This document shows, piece by piece, positions 22,301-34,169 of a stretch of 64,000 nucleotides of DNA. Source of the DNA: Theobroma cacao (Eukaryota; Streptophyta; Magnoliopsida; Malvales; Malvaceae); NCBI RefSeq assembly GCF_000208745.1, contig NC_030858.1:22638178-22702177 (forward strand), in the 5' to 3' direction. Every line of letters starts with the position of its first letter. Position 1 is the first letter of the stretch. The notes under the pieces were generated by a model, which ran no database searches, had not been told where the DNA came from, and was given only the letters and a program-made list of their open reading frames with translations. Made by a program: the position numbers and the translations under genes.

Positions 22301-24772
22301 TGTCACAGCCCAAAACCTGGGCCATGATCGGCGCATGGGCCCAATAGGCATAGCCCACTAGGCCCAAGCAAGCCTCTCTATGTAAACTCATCAGTAGTCT
22401 AACTATCACTTCTTTTTTCTTTAGGATCTAAAGCTCGTAATTTCTAGTAACAATCTCTTCAAAATTTAAGTCCTGAAAATCAAGTACATACAAAGTTCAC
22501 AACAAATCTCACAATTTACATTAAACCATCACATATAAACATACAACAAACCCTTAACTACCAGCAGAGTGACTCTGGGCACGGGTACTATCATCGAGTG
22601 ACATGGTAAACCTACCGAAGGATGAATATGAGACAGTACCTCGACCTAGGATCCAACTGCCTTCGATCCTAAAAACTAAAACATTAAGTTGAAAAGGGTG
22701 AGTATAAACCCAGTGAGTGAACATAGGAAGAAAGCAAGCAAACGATACGAGAGATCTTTAGAAAACATGATGCACTTGTATTGAAACCATGCAATTTGTA
22801 TATCATAAACAAACTCAATGCCATGTTGACTTTTAAATCATTTTAAAACATTTAGGAAATTCTACTTTCAACATTCAATGCAATCACATTTCAAACATGC
22901 ATGAAACACATCAAGATCAATCCTAACCAAGCAACATGGCTCAACGCATACAACTGCCATCCTCAACTCAGCTCATGTGCACTCCCACACCGCACATAGC
23001 TAATATCCTTATATGCTTTCCCACACCACACATGGCATATATCATCATCATGTGCTCTCCCACACCGCACATGGTATATATCATCGGTGTGTGCTCTCCC
23101 ACACCGCACACTACCGGCACCATCATGTGCACTCCAACACTGCACACGCACGGTTATAATTATCATTCAACATTACATTTCCATGCATGGCACACATAAC
23201 AATATGTAACAAGAATCTTTGCATAACAATACATCACATGCCACAATTTAATTAGCAATTCAACATAATATTTAAAATACGTAATTCATCACATTTTACG
23301 TTTAAAAACGTATAAGTTTCACTTGTGAAAAGCTTGTTCCTGTGCATAAATTTTAAAAGATTCAACCAAGGATATTCTAGCATTTCATTCAACACATACG
23401 CATTTGTTCAAAACCTTTTAAATGTAAGTTCACTCACCTTACAAAACTAGCACCAACAAGGTCCTAATCTAAGTAAGCCCTGAAGCACCATTAGCACCTA
23501 TATTTGTCAATAAACCATAACAACCTCAATTATGTCATAAATTGAATCTAATAATTCTAATAAATTTACACTAGACAATCTACACTCTAACCTAACATTT
23601 CACCTAAAATTTTAGTCTAATTCATAAACCCATTAGACCAACTATTCCAATTTAAAGTTTATTTACCTGGATGAGCTTGGAGGTATACAGATCAATAGAA
23701 ACCTAATATTTCCAAGAAAATAAATTTGAAGAAAATTAGAAAATAAATCTGAAAATACATATAAACCAATAAATTTCAAAATCCAAGAGTTGAAAATATA
23801 TACCTTTTGGCTTTCAAACGCAGGTTCGAAGCTAAAAAGCTTAAGTAGTGATGAAAATGGAGTACAATGGAAAAATAAAGAAAAAAAAAAGAAATTTTTC
23901 TTTTCTCTCTCCCAAAGCCCATTTGTCATGAAAATGGAGTGGAGAATGGTGCATTGATGAACAAGGAGAAGATAGAAGAATCAAGAATCAAGAGAAGAAA
24001 GAAAAGGGAAAAGAAAGAAAGAAAAAGAAAAGAGATCGATTTTTGTTGCAAGGGAGAAAATTGCGTTGGGTTGGAGGAGAAGAAGAAAATGCCTTATGGA
24101 GAAGATAAGGACCGGCCATGGATAAGGAGGAAAAGAGTTTGGAAGCTTTAACCAAGCTAATAGAAAAATTACCGTTTTGCCCTCTAAGTTCCTCCTCTTT
24201 TAAATTTAGTCCTCCCAACAATCTTTTAATTCCACTTTTCTTCCATTTTTCTTCCTTTACATGTTTGCAAACAAAATATAAAGTTTTCACTTCAACGCGA
24301 TATCACCATAATATTTAAATATTTACTTACCCACTCTAACTCTATTTAATAAAGACACTCGGGCACAACTATCGTCATTTTTCTTCGAAATTCTTTCTTT
24401 TTCTTTTCCCCCACTTAGATGAGTCATATAATGCTCTTTTACAACTAATTTCGATAACAGATAAAATATTAATATTTTAATATTAATTTATTCATAAAAT
24501 ATTATTTTATTATAAAAATCTCTACTAGCCTTCTAGGGCTCCAAAACATCTTACTTTGCCCTGGTTCACTTTTGAATCACCATTTAACTCACTAATTTGT
24601 CCTCAATAAAAATATTATTATTTTATTATTATTTTTTCACGTGCAGGATATTTTATTTTAAAATATCCTTTTCACCCGTCTCCACTCTATGGCACTTAAA
24701 TTAGCATCCATTGACCCTTTGTCTCATTGATAAGGTCATATTAACTTCTCTACGAGGGTACGGGGTATCACA
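22301..24772 (-). mobile_element. Solo LTR, third family (copy 1)
   Basis: On + runs from TGTCACAGCCC to ACGGGGTATCACA, flanked by near-identical 5-bp copies tgata (22296-22300) and tggta (24773-24777). No primer site or coding region. Orientation is inferred from likeness to LTRs A-C, whose sense strand ends in GTGACA. It splits the Athila frame exactly between gag and protease. Its right part (about 24290-24500) resembles the same region of LTRs A and C, so the families are related there. It lacks the CTGCAG phrases of the other three copies. Confidence 0.85.
22963..23166. repeat. Degenerate minisatellite in solo LTR copy 1
   Basis: About five units of roughly 40 bases, each around a core like ctcccacaccgcacatgg followed by tatatcatc-like spacer. 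The same position in the other copies holds related arrays (29078-29113, 35400-35530, 39268-39460). It creates spurious His/Pro-rich reading frames. Confidence 0.75.
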
Positions 24773-25342
24773 TGGTAGTACTTACCAAGGAGTGCAGTGT
24801 AATCATTCAGAATAAGCTCCCTCTAAAACTTAAAGACCTAGGAAATTTTACTATTCAGTGCATAATTGGTGCCTTATTCTTTACTAAGGCTTTGAGTGAT
24901 TTAGGGGCTAGTATTAATTTGATGCCACTATCAATCTACAACATATTGGGTTTGAGGGAGATCAAGTCCACCATTGTAACTCTTCAATTGGTAGATAGAA
25001 CTCTCAAATATCCAAGGGGCATAGTGGAAGATGTGCTTGTAAAAATGGATAAATTCATATGCCCAACTAACTTTATAGTTCTTGATATGGAGGAAGATAG
25101 GGAGGTTCCTATTATCCTTGAAAGACATTTCTTATGCACAACCAGAGCAATCATTGATGCTGAAAATGGAGAACTTACATTTAGAGTACAAGATCAAAAG
25201 GTAACATTTAATATCTTTCATGCTTTAAAGTTCACTAATGATCATGATGATTGTTTTGCAGTTAGTGTGGTAGATAGAGCCACATGTGAAGTCTTTATGG
25301 AAAATCATCCTAATGACCCATTTGAAGCATCATTGATTTTTT
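24773..25342 (+). pseudogene. Athila protease domain
   Basis: Open frame of 190 codons in the Athila gag-pol. LSDLGASINLMPLSIYNILG (near 24892-24950) is the Athila aspartic-protease active-site block, where D-L-G-A replaces the usual D-S/T-G-A. It is followed by TLQLVDRTLKYPRGIVEDVL, FIVLDMEEDREVPIIL and ITFN-like strands, matching the order in intact Athila elements. Canonical I-L-G-R-P-F has become ILERHF. The real frame continues from gag upstream of the solo LTR, so the ATG at 24772 spans the insertion junction and is not a start. The enzyme would cut the polyprotein; here it is part of a dead element. Confidence 0.85.
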
Positions 25343-26520
25343 AATTTGAGCCCTGTAATGAAGAAGGTATGGAATGTGTTAATGTATTAAATGCTTCTTG
25401 GGTATTGAGAACTCGATTTGAATTGTTAGATTTGTCTTCATCTTCATTCTCACTAATGAAACCTTCCATTGAGGACCCCTCTAAGTTAGAACTCAAACCA
25501 TTGGCAAAACATTTTAGGCATGCATATCTTGGAAACTCATCTACTCTTCCAGTTATTGTTGCATCCGATCTTAATAATAAGTAGAAAGAAAAGTTGCTTA
25601 AAGTTTTGAGAGAGCACAAAAAGGCATTGGGGTGGTCAATAATTCATATCAAGGGGATAAGTCCTTCAATATGTATGCATAAAATTTTATTGGAAGATAA
25701 TCATAGAGCCACTATCGAGCATAAGAGGAAATTGAATCCAATTATGAAAAAAGTAGTCAAGAAAAATAAAATCAAATGGCTAGATGTGGGCATCATTTTT
25801 CCTATTTCAAATAGTGAATAGGTAAGCCCAGTGCAATACATACCAAAGTAAGGTGGGATGACAGTGGTGGCTAACGAAAACAATGAGCTCATTCCTACAC
25901 GGACAGTCACTAGATGGAAAGTAAGCATAGGTTACATAAAGATAAATAAGGCCATAAGGAAAGATCATTTTCCTTGACCTTTCATTGACCAAATGTTGAA
26001 TAGGTTAACTGGAAGAGAGCATTATTATTTCTTGGATGGATATTCAAGCTATAATCAGGTTACCATAACGCTAAAAGATCAAGAGAAAACAACCTTTACA
26101 TATCTCATGGTACTTTCGCATATAGATGAATGCCATTTGGATTGTGCAATGCTCCAGTCACATTTCAAAGGTGCATGATATTTATTTTCTCAAATATGGT
26201 GGACAAAGCCATAGAGGTATTTATGAATGATTTCTTAGTCTTTGGCAATAATTTTGATGAATGTTTGCTCAATCTTGACAGGGTATTATAAAGATGTGAG
26301 GAGAAAAATTTGGTTTTAAATAGGGAGAAATGCCATTTTATGGTACAAGAAGGCATTGTTCTTGCTCACAAGGTGTCAAGCTGAGGATTGTAGGTGGATA
26401 AAGCCAACATTGAGGGAGACCATTGAAAAGCTTCCACCACCAACCTTGGTAAAAGGTATTTAAGTTTCCTTGGACATGCCGATTTTTTATCGGTGATTCA
26501 TTAAGGATTTTTCCAAAATT
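25343..26520 (+). pseudogene. Athila reverse transcriptase, degenerate
   Basis: In order: LKPLAKHFRHAYLG (25495-25535), LREHKKALGWSI (25603-25640), KLNPIMKKVVKKN (25732-25770), YYFLDGYSSYNQ (about 26024-26060, containing the first catalytic Asp block), then the catalytic box at 26220-26231. The box reads F-M-N-D where Athila has F-M-D-D, so one metal-binding Asp has become Asn by a single G-to-A change. Numerous stops (about 25583, 25819, 25848, 26178) and shifts break it. It would have copied element RNA to DNA; it is inactive. Confidence 0.85.
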
Positions 26521-27030
26521 ACAAAACCGTTGTGCAATCTTTTAGCAAAAGACATCCCATTTAAATTTGATGATGCATGTCATGCTGCATTTATTGAACT
26601 GAAAAAGAAGTTGACAACTACTCCCATTATCGTAGATCCTGATTGGTCACTCCCATTTGAACTTATGTGTGATGCTAGTGGTCATGCTGGAGGTGCAATG
26701 CTAGGACAAAGAAAGAATAAACTTTTTCATTCTATATATTATACAAGTAAAACCATGACTGAAACTTAGGTGCACTACACTACCACTAAGAAGAATTATT
26801 AGCTGTTATGTGAGAATTTGACAAATTTCGCTCATACCTGATTGGCACTAAAGTTATCGATTATACTGACCACTCTACAATTAAGTATTTCATTGCTAAA
26901 AGGATGCCAAGCCAGGGTCAATAAGATGGGTTCTACTGCTACAAGAATTTGATTTAGAAATCAAAGATAGAAAAGGTTTTGAAAATCAAGTAGCTAACCA
27001 TTTGTCAAGGTTATAGCATGACATCCAAGG
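26521..27030 (+). pseudogene. Athila RNase H domain, degenerate
   Basis: Contains the connection segment PLCNLLAKDIPFKFDDAC (26527-26580) and LPFELMCDASGHAGGAMLGQ (26651-26710), the first active-site block of Ty3/gypsy RNase H with its Asp retained. It continues in broken frames through the TTKKN-, RSYLIGTK- and YTDHS-like blocks to about 27015. Stops occur at 26767 and later. The role would be removal of RNA from the RNA-DNA hybrid. Confidence 0.8.
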
Positions 27031-27039
27031 TAAGGATGT

Positions 27040-27714
27040 GACTTTGATCAATGAAACTTTCCTTGATGAACAATTGTTGCGTGTTGTTCATAAGAAATTG
27101 CCATGGTATGTTGACTATGTCAACTTCATTTTCAGTAAGCTTTTACTTCTAAATTTAACTTTTCAACAAAAGAAGAAATTTGTGCATGATGTTAAATATT
27201 AATTGTGGCATGAACCATTTTTATTTAAGCAATGTGCTAATAGAATTATAAGAAGGTGCATTCTAAAGGAAGAAGTTGAAAATGTGTTGAGACATTGTCC
27301 CTCATCAGAATATGGTGGTAATTTTGAAGCCAATAGTACAATGGCCAAATTTCTTCAATCAGGTTTGTATTGGCCAACATTATTCAAAGATGCTCATAAC
27401 TTTGTGTTGCATTGTAATAGATGTCAAAGAGTGGGAAACATTTTCAGAAGACATAAGATGTTGTTTAACAACGTTTTGGAATTGGAGATTTTCGATGTCT
27501 GGGGAATCAATTTGATGGGACCATTCATATTGTCATTCAACAATTGATTCATCTTGGTGGCTGTCAACTGTGTGTCGAAGTGGGTAGAAGCGTCAGCCCT
27601 GCTTACAAACGATGCTAAGGTGGTGATGAAATTTTTAAAGAATAACACTTTCACCAGATTTGGTACATGAAGAGCTATTGTGAGTAATGAAGGAAGTCAT
27701 TTTGCCAATAAATA
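27040..27714 (+). pseudogene. Athila integrase, N-terminal and core part
   Basis: Zinc-binding and core start: ANRIIRRCI, then FLQSGLYWPTLFKDAH (27352-27400) and LHCNRCQRVG with the C-X2-C pair. The second His (GGHF in relatives) reads GGNF. The first catalytic Asp (VWGIDFMGPF) reads VWGINLMGPF near 27500, and the second (ISDGGSHF) reads VSNEGSHF near 27680, so two of the three D,D,E residues are Asn. The frame stops at 27545 and is cut at 27714 by a solo LTR. It would insert the cDNA into the genome; it cannot be active. Confidence 0.85.
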
Positions 27715-28348
27715 TGTCACGACCCAAATTCCGGGCCATGACCGGTGCATGGGCCCAATGGACGTAGTCCGTTAAGCCCAAGTAAGCCTATTAATCCGAC
27801 GTGTTCATCATTCCATCATAAAGTGCTAAGTCATTTTTCAAAACTTAGAATAAGAATTTTATTAAACATTGCCATCTCATATAGGCATACTAAACAAGTG
27901 TATATACATTTGTTTACAACTTGTATCTTAACAATTACATTAGGTTCGTCTATACACAACAAAATAATACTCGACTTCCAGCGGAGGGACTCGGACGAAT
28001 GTACATCTACTGAATGCCGAGACACCTACCCAAAATATGTATACAAGTCTACAAGGACACCTCGTCCTAGTTACCAACTGCCTCATGATCTAAAAACATG
28101 AAGTTGAAAATGGTGAGTATAAACCCAATGAGTGAACAAGAAAGGGAACAAGCATACCGTAAGGAATCTTTAATGAAATCATGATGCATTCTTTTTCAAA
28201 ACAATGCCATTTGTTTCTATTCTTACTAAAAACCCCTCATCAAGTCCTTAATTGATTGATCATTTGAAAATCATGAATCCATACACAACGAACCATTTGA
28301 AGAATGAAAGCTTCAATGATATGTAAGCAAGTCAAATATGACAACGAA

Positions 28349-28862
28349 TCTTCGCTGCAGCGAAAAGGCATTCTCGTTGCAGCGTAGCTGCAGCGATAAT
28401 GAATTTTCGTTGCAGCGACATTAGAATTTGGTTATTAGTCGATCGAGGGTTTCTCAACTGGTCGAGGATTTCTCACTAACCTCCTCCCTTTAAACTTAAC
28501 TCATTTAATCCTTAATGTAGGAAGTCCATGCTCTGATATGGTAGTAAAGAAGGGAAAGATAGGGCAGCAATTGGACAAGATAGGAGACCAAAATAGAAGG
28601 TTTTTCGCTATAGCGAGATTCTTTCTCGCTGCAACGAAATTGTAACCCATAAACATAAGGTTTCTCGCTGTAGCGAAATTTCACTGATGAAACAGAGAGT
28701 TTTTCGCTGCAACGAGATTCCTTTTTCGCTGCAGCGAGAAGCTACGGTGACTATCTCGCTACAGCAAAATACATTCTCACTGCAGCGAGAACCAGTTCTG
28801 GTGAAGGTTCTCAAACCCAAGAGTTTCTCACTGCAACGAGAATGAAGTTCGCTACAGCGAAA
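28349..28862. repeat. Dispersed CTGCAG palindromes in solo LTR copy 2
   Basis: About twelve variants of the perfect 18-base palindrome TTCTCGCTGCAGCGAGAA in two clusters (28349-28420 and 28600-28862), at irregular spacing of roughly 20-60 bases. Some carry single changes (ctgtagc, ctgcaac, ctatagc). Similar clusters lie in copies 3 (34803-35240) and 4 (38715-39055). Confidence 0.85.
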
Positions 28863-29113
28863 ACAGAGCAACAAGAGAAAAGTTTCCCCTCACTCAACAA
28901 AAAGGCCATCCTGCTAAACCAACAAAATCAACATACAGCACATGAAAATTCCCAAAGTGCAATGCATCAAATTCTCATATATGTCAATCATATATCACAT
29001 TCATAAGTTTTCATTTCATAAGTCCAGATATGCATAATTACATAGATAAACATCAACATCATCATAAACACATCCGGCTCATGTACATCCCCCCACATCG
29101 TGTGCATCCCCCC

Positions 29114-29575
29114 NNNNNNNNNNNNNNNNNNNNNNNNNNNNNNNNNNNNNNNNNNNNNNNNNNNNNNNNNNNNNNNNNNNNNNNNNNNNNNNNNNNNNNN
29201 NNNNNNNNNNNNNNNNNNNNNNNNNNNNNNNNNNNNNNNNNNNNNNNNNNNNNNNNNNNNNNNNNNNNNNNNNNNNNNNNNNNNNNNNNNNNNNNNNNNN
29301 NNNNNNNNNNNNNNNNNNNNNNNNNNNNNNNNNNNNNNNNNNNNNNNNNNNNNNNNNNNNNNNNNNNNNNNNNNNNNNNNNNNNNNNNNNNNNNNNNNNN
29401 NNNNNNNNNNNNNNNNNNNNNNNNNNNNNNNNNNNNNNNNNNNNNNNNNNNNNNNNNNNNNNNNNNNNNNNNNNNNNNNNNNNNNNNNNNNNNNNNNNNN
29501 NNNNNNNNNNNNNNNNNNNNNNNNNNNNNNNNNNNNNNNNNNNNNNNNNNNNNNNNNNNNNNNNNNNNNNNNNNN
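29114..29575. other. Assembly gap (462 N)
   Basis: Undetermined bases. The left edge is inside a minisatellite (catccccccacatcgtgtg); the right edge corresponds to copy 3 near 35788. The missing part should hold the rest of the minisatellite and about 0.2-0.3 kb of LTR. Confidence 0.98.
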
Positions 29576-30522
29576 GGCTTCTTTAGAACCTAGGATCACA
29601 TTAGCATAAGCAATAGGTCAATTTACACACTATGAACCCTAAAAGCTATCTCTTAGCTAGCTTTCAATTGCCACATTAAATGGCCATCTATGTTCACTAT
29701 CTAAATCACTAAAGGTAATGAACATACTAAAAAATAAACAGCTCATAAATCCCAATTACTAGCCATTTTCTGCAGCTAAAAATCGAGCTTAGTTAATCAC
29801 TTACCCTAGGGCTCCTTTGTAGTCAAATTCTCTCCCAATAGCTTCCAAATAAATGGTGTAATTCTCTCTTTCTCTCTCTAGAACGTCCAACTAGTGAGAA
29901 AAAGTATGAAAACCAGATTTTTGAAGGGTTTTAAAGTGAGAGGATGAAAAAGTATAAAGGTTTATGGAAGGGTACACCAAAAGCATGAAAATTGGAGCTA
30001 GAGAGAGAAAGTTATGGAAGCTTAAAGAAAACTCCCATGGAAGAATTGAAGAAACATGAGAGAGGAGAAGGGAAGAAGAAGACAACTGCTAGAAATTTCA
30101 AGAAGCTACTAGAAATTCAAGATATTTATAGGCCAAATTTATCCATTCCCTTAAAATTACCAATTTGCCCTTCCACCAATTTACTTATTCTCCTCTAATC
30201 TTTTATGCAATCTTTTTGTTCTTTTGACACTGGGAAAAGGTTCATAATGGTCTAGACCTACTCAGGTTCACAAAAATATAAAATTGTAACCCGAGGTGAA
30301 AAATGACCATTTTGCCCCTATCGTGAAAATCGTCAAAATTTTGATTTTCTTTCCATTTTACCCCTAATGTCACCATCCATTTATGCCTTAGGCCTACTTA
30401 GACCATAATATTGTTTAAAAACCTTACTTTTATGGGTTTACTAAGGAAATGACGAAATTACCCTTGATTAAGGATATCGCGTATATTTCCCTTTACAAGT
30501 CTATAAAGGTCAAGGTCTCACA

Positions 30523-31290
30523 AAATATCTTACAAAATTACTCACAAAGTATGGAGTGTCCCACAAGGTAGCCACAGATTGTCACCTTCAGACAAGTGGA
30601 CAAATGGAAGTATCAAATTGAGAAATTAAAAGAATTCTTAAGAAAATGGTATCACCATCAAGGAAAAATTGAGCTAGTAAACTTGACAATGCATTATGGG
30701 TGTATAGAATAATTTAGAAAATTCCAATAGGTATGTCCCCATATCGATTAGTTTTTGGATAAGCATGTCACCACCCAATTAAATTGGAGCATAGTGCATT
30801 TTGGGCCATCAAGAAATTTAATTTTGATTTAAAAGCAACAAGTGAGAAAAGAATGGTTCAATTAAATGACATGGATGAAATTTGGTTACATGCTTATGAG
30901 AATGCCAAATTATATGAGGAAAAGACAAAAAGATGGCATGATAAAAAAATTGTTGAGTGCCATTTTGAGCTAGATCATCAAGCATTGTTGTTTAATTCCC
31001 GAATGACGTTATTTCTAGGAAAATTGAAATGAGATGGTCTAGACCCTTTAGTGTGTCAAAATGTTTCCACATGGAACAGTGGAAATAATTGATTGGTTAA
31101 CCAATGAGATGTTCAAGGTGAATGGACAAAGATTGAAGCACTACTTGGGTGGACTTATTGATCGACATCGATTGTCAATCTATCTCTTTGACCCCAAATG
31201 AATTCCACAACGATACATCTAATGACCTTAAACGAAGCACTTCTTGAGAGGCAACCCAAGTTTCTCAACATTGTTAATTTTATTAGTATT
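30523..31290 (+). pseudogene. Athila integrase, C-terminal part
   Basis: Resumes the core after the insertion: KYGVSHKVATDCHLQTSGQM (30547-30606) is the block that holds the third catalytic residue in relatives. Then come MSPYRLVFG (about 30733), KLEHSAFWAIKKFNFDL (30781-30830), ENAKLYEEKTKRWHD (30898-30942) and a FNSRMTLFLGKL end near 31028. After that the frame degrades through the G-x-R-LKxYL-like tail. Several stops are present. It ends at the tttaa target of the copia element. Confidence 0.82.
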
Positions 31291-31295
31291 TTTAA

Positions 31296-31787
31296 TGTTG
31301 GTCCCAAATAAGTGTGCTAGAGGGGGTGAATAGCACTTTTTGAGTGTTACTAAAATTGACGTCAAATTGGGGCAAGTTAAAGTTCAAGATGAGAAGTTAA
31401 TTGCAAGATGAATGAATGATTTAAAAAAAATGAAATGAAAACTAAAATAGAGCAGACAATGCACAAAGATTTATATTGGTTTGGTTAAAGACCTACATCC
31501 ACTACCTTGATCTTTCAATCAAGGATTTCCCAAACCAAATCACTATAAATGGTGAAATTCCCAAGCTTCCACCAAGCTTTTACAATGGCTTTTCATAGGC
31601 TCAGCCACAACCTTTAACAATGGTTTTTCCCCGGATCAACTAAAACCCAAAACTAACTTTTCCTAGGCTAAGTTAAAACCTATACAACTAATCAAGCTAA
31701 CCCAAGCTTGATCAATCCCCTTAGAATGACTCGCACACTCTAAGTAATCAAGGAGAACAGAAATAAAGAAGCACCTATCATCACTAA
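31296..31787 (-). repeat. Truncated 3' LTR of the copia element
   Basis: Matches the outer 490 bases of the 5' LTR (45695-46180) from tgttggtccc onward, with small indels. It departs abruptly at about 31787. The remaining 700 bases (element U3) and the polypurine tract are missing. Confidence 0.82.
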
Positions 31788-32160
31788 CTTGATCTTTTCA
31801 AGTTATTTTAATGTCCAACTTAGCATATCAGCAAGTTTTTATCTATTTCTTAAAGAGAATAACAAGCATGGATTTAGACATTTAACAGAGTATCTTCATA
31901 CAAGCTTTTAGAACAATCAATAACAGGTGACAAAATATTATCAATATTGTAACTCACTGTCATCAACCTATTGTAAACAAACCACATTCATTCCAAGATC
32001 AATTGTCATTGACAATCCATTAAACACAAAAGCATAACAAAAATAAGTTCTTACAATCCATCAGCAAGTAAAATAACATATTGTCATAAACAACCCAGCA
32101 AGCATCATCAGAGTCAAATTCCTAGTCAGATTCCTAAATTACCCTTAAATTACTTCTACT
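31788..32160 (-). other. Copia internal DNA between third ORF and LTR
   Basis: AT-rich, no coding motif. It is probably the 3' untranslated part of the third-ORF transcript joined to the truncated LTR by a deletion. Confidence 0.5.
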
Positions 32161-34101
32161 CTAACTTATCTCCCCATTTTTGTCATTAGCAAAAAAGAGA
32201 TAGAACTAAGAAGAGTCAGAGGGGGTTGATTCATCCGTCCCAAAGTGGACATTAAAGGGTTGAGGAGATGGCACTGGTGAGGATTTTTGTGGTGAAGAAT
32301 CAGAAGAAGATGTGTCTGAAACTTAGAGTGGATCCTGAACAAAAGACTTGATTAAGGGTTTGGTTTTGTCAACTAGTTTGGAAGACTTTCTTGCCTTAAG
32401 GAACTTGGTCATTGTTGCCATAGTCTTTCTACCTTTTCTAGTCGGCTTGGGTTTATCTTGTGCAAATGCAACAGCTTTCCCTTTTTCTTTACCGATTTGT
32501 TCACTCTTCCTTGTGGTATGAACTAATTCAAGGGATGCTTTTGCAAATGCTGGTTTCTATGCTCTACTTTTTGCTGCTTCTTTTCCAGCTTCCTCTTCCC
32601 TTACCATCTAGTGAAAAACATACATGATTAGAATTTCCTCAAATTTTGTGGGGGATGGTTTATCTGTTTGTGCCTCATCATGCTGTGGAGAATTGTCATT
32701 AAACAATCCTACCACTTCTGTGTTATCACTATCTTCTTTTTTAATTTCAAGTTTAGGAGTGAGTGTTTCTCTTACTGCAGCAGATTTAGGTTCATCACCT
32801 TCAACTTGAAAGCCAGGTTCTCAGCAGTCTGTCCTACTGGTGCTGAACTTGGTGATGTTTAGGTATCCTCAATTGTAGGACCAGTAAGTGATTTCCTTTT
32901 ATCTTTCATCAAATCTCTTAGCTCTTGCAGATTTTCTTCAATTTTTTGAATTCTTGCAGACTGGTCAGTGAGTTTCCCATCAATTATGATTAATAAATTC
33001 AAAATCATCTCATTTGAAATCTGAGATGAAATTAGCTTAGTTTGAGCAGAGGTAGGATGCTCTTCCCTTAAAGTATCTTTAAGGGTCTGGATAAATTTTT
33101 CTTTTTCTAGATTGTACCCAATTTTTGGCAAACTTCTTAGATAGATAGCCTGATCCCTGCTCTTAACTTGATCCATTTCATATCCGGAACTTCAGATCCC
33201 GTTTTTCTTTACTAGAGAGGTGATTATGTTTCCATAAGGTAGATTCACTTTGTCAACTCGACATGTTCCTTTCATTCTTTCTATCATGAATCTTCCTAAA
33301 TTGAGGCGGGTAGCATTAAAAGCATGCTCCATTAACAACATATCTTGAAGACTCACGTAGCTAAAACTACCGCTTATTCCATGGATTGTCAAAGCTATAA
33401 AATAGTGTAGGATCCTAGTTTGTGGACTTTTGATAAAGCTTGCATAGCTTCTAGAGGAATATCTTTCCCTTTTCTTGGTGATTATTTCCCACAAGGATGA
33501 GGAATCATAATCCTTTGGGATTTCATACTCTCCCTCATTACACTCAATGTTCAGCAGATTTCCTAAATCAGTGGCCGTGACCACAAACTCCTTCCCATTT
33601 AGAAATATATTGAGACCATCCTCGACATAGTCATCTAGATCATCAAGTTCAGTTTCTTCCAGTTCAATACTAGCATAAAATTCTTTCACTAGACTAGCAC
33701 TATATGTTATATTCTTAAACACACTCAATTTCTTCAAATTTATTTCCTCAAAGTATTCTGCTGGGCCCTCTTTTATTTCTGGAACTTTATTGAAACTATC
33801 CCAATTAATGTACTTTCCATAAGAGATGGGTGCATTCTCTATTTTTCTAAATCTATCCTCATGAATCTTGTTTCTAAATTTCAAGGATGAAGAGTTACCT
33901 TCTTGGCAGATTTTCCTTTTTCCATCTCTTTATTTGATTTCGGCATGTTCTCTTTCTGTTTTTTCCCAACTTTTTCGATCTTTGAAAAAGGCTCATTTTT
34001 TTCCCTTTCTTTTGAACTTTGAATGGTGGGCTCTCTTCCATGGGTCGCTTTCCTTTCTTCTTTTCCAAGAAATCCCTAGCGAGTGAGGATTTGGCCATCA
34101 A
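32161..34101 (-). pseudogene. Third (env-position) ORF of the copia element, broken
   Basis: Three consecutive - strand frames plus a decayed tail. 34101-33895 encodes a Lys/Arg-rich N-terminus (KKKGKRP, KVQKKGKK). 33884-33192 (230 codons) encodes a folded domain ending in ATRLNLGRFMIERMKGTCRV and LPYGNIITSLVKKNGI. 33176-32859 encodes a coiled-coil-like segment (ISNEMILNLL, KIEENLQELRDLM). Beyond that the frame shifts into an acidic, Ser/Lys-rich tail ending near 32165 at FFANDKNGEIS. The middle domain has the pattern of the so-called putative plant transposon protein found after pol in plant retroelements (V.EFYA.., N.G..I...., P..LIT.L....G.). I know the pattern but not a proven function. 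Env-like is a positional label: I see no clear signal peptide or membrane anchor. Confidence 0.65.
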
Positions 34102-34169
34102 TTTTTGGCATTTTTAGACTTAGGGTTTGGCAAGTTTGGGAAGAGAGGATTTTGGTTCTTGAGAGAGTC

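Larger units (their letters stand above)
27715..30522 (-). mobile_element. Solo LTR, third family (copy 2), contains a gap
   Basis: On + runs from TGTCACGACCC to AAGGTCTCACA with a perfect 5-bp target duplication aaata (27710-27714 and 30523-30527). It includes 462 N. Very like copies 3 and 4: same start, same CTGCAG-palindrome block, same minisatellite, same pyrimidine-rich block (29850-30120) and the same aatgaccattttgcccc near the right end. It interrupts the Athila integrase. Confidence 0.88.

Noticed and set aside
22936..23199. Frame with His/Pro/Thr repeats (and its antisense)
   Set aside because: It is the translated minisatellite of a solo LTR.
24772..24780. ATG at 24772 as the start of a protease gene
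   Set aside because: The codon spans the junction of the solo LTR end and the target duplication; the true frame continues from gag upstream.
28349..28862. CRISPR-like array of near-identical short repeats
   Set aside because: Spacing is irregular, repeats are self-complementary and degenerate, the same clusters recur in other LTR copies, and the host is a plant.
29030..29609. Long frames spanning the run of N
   Set aside because: Artefact of undetermined bases; only a few real codons at each edge, from a minisatellite.
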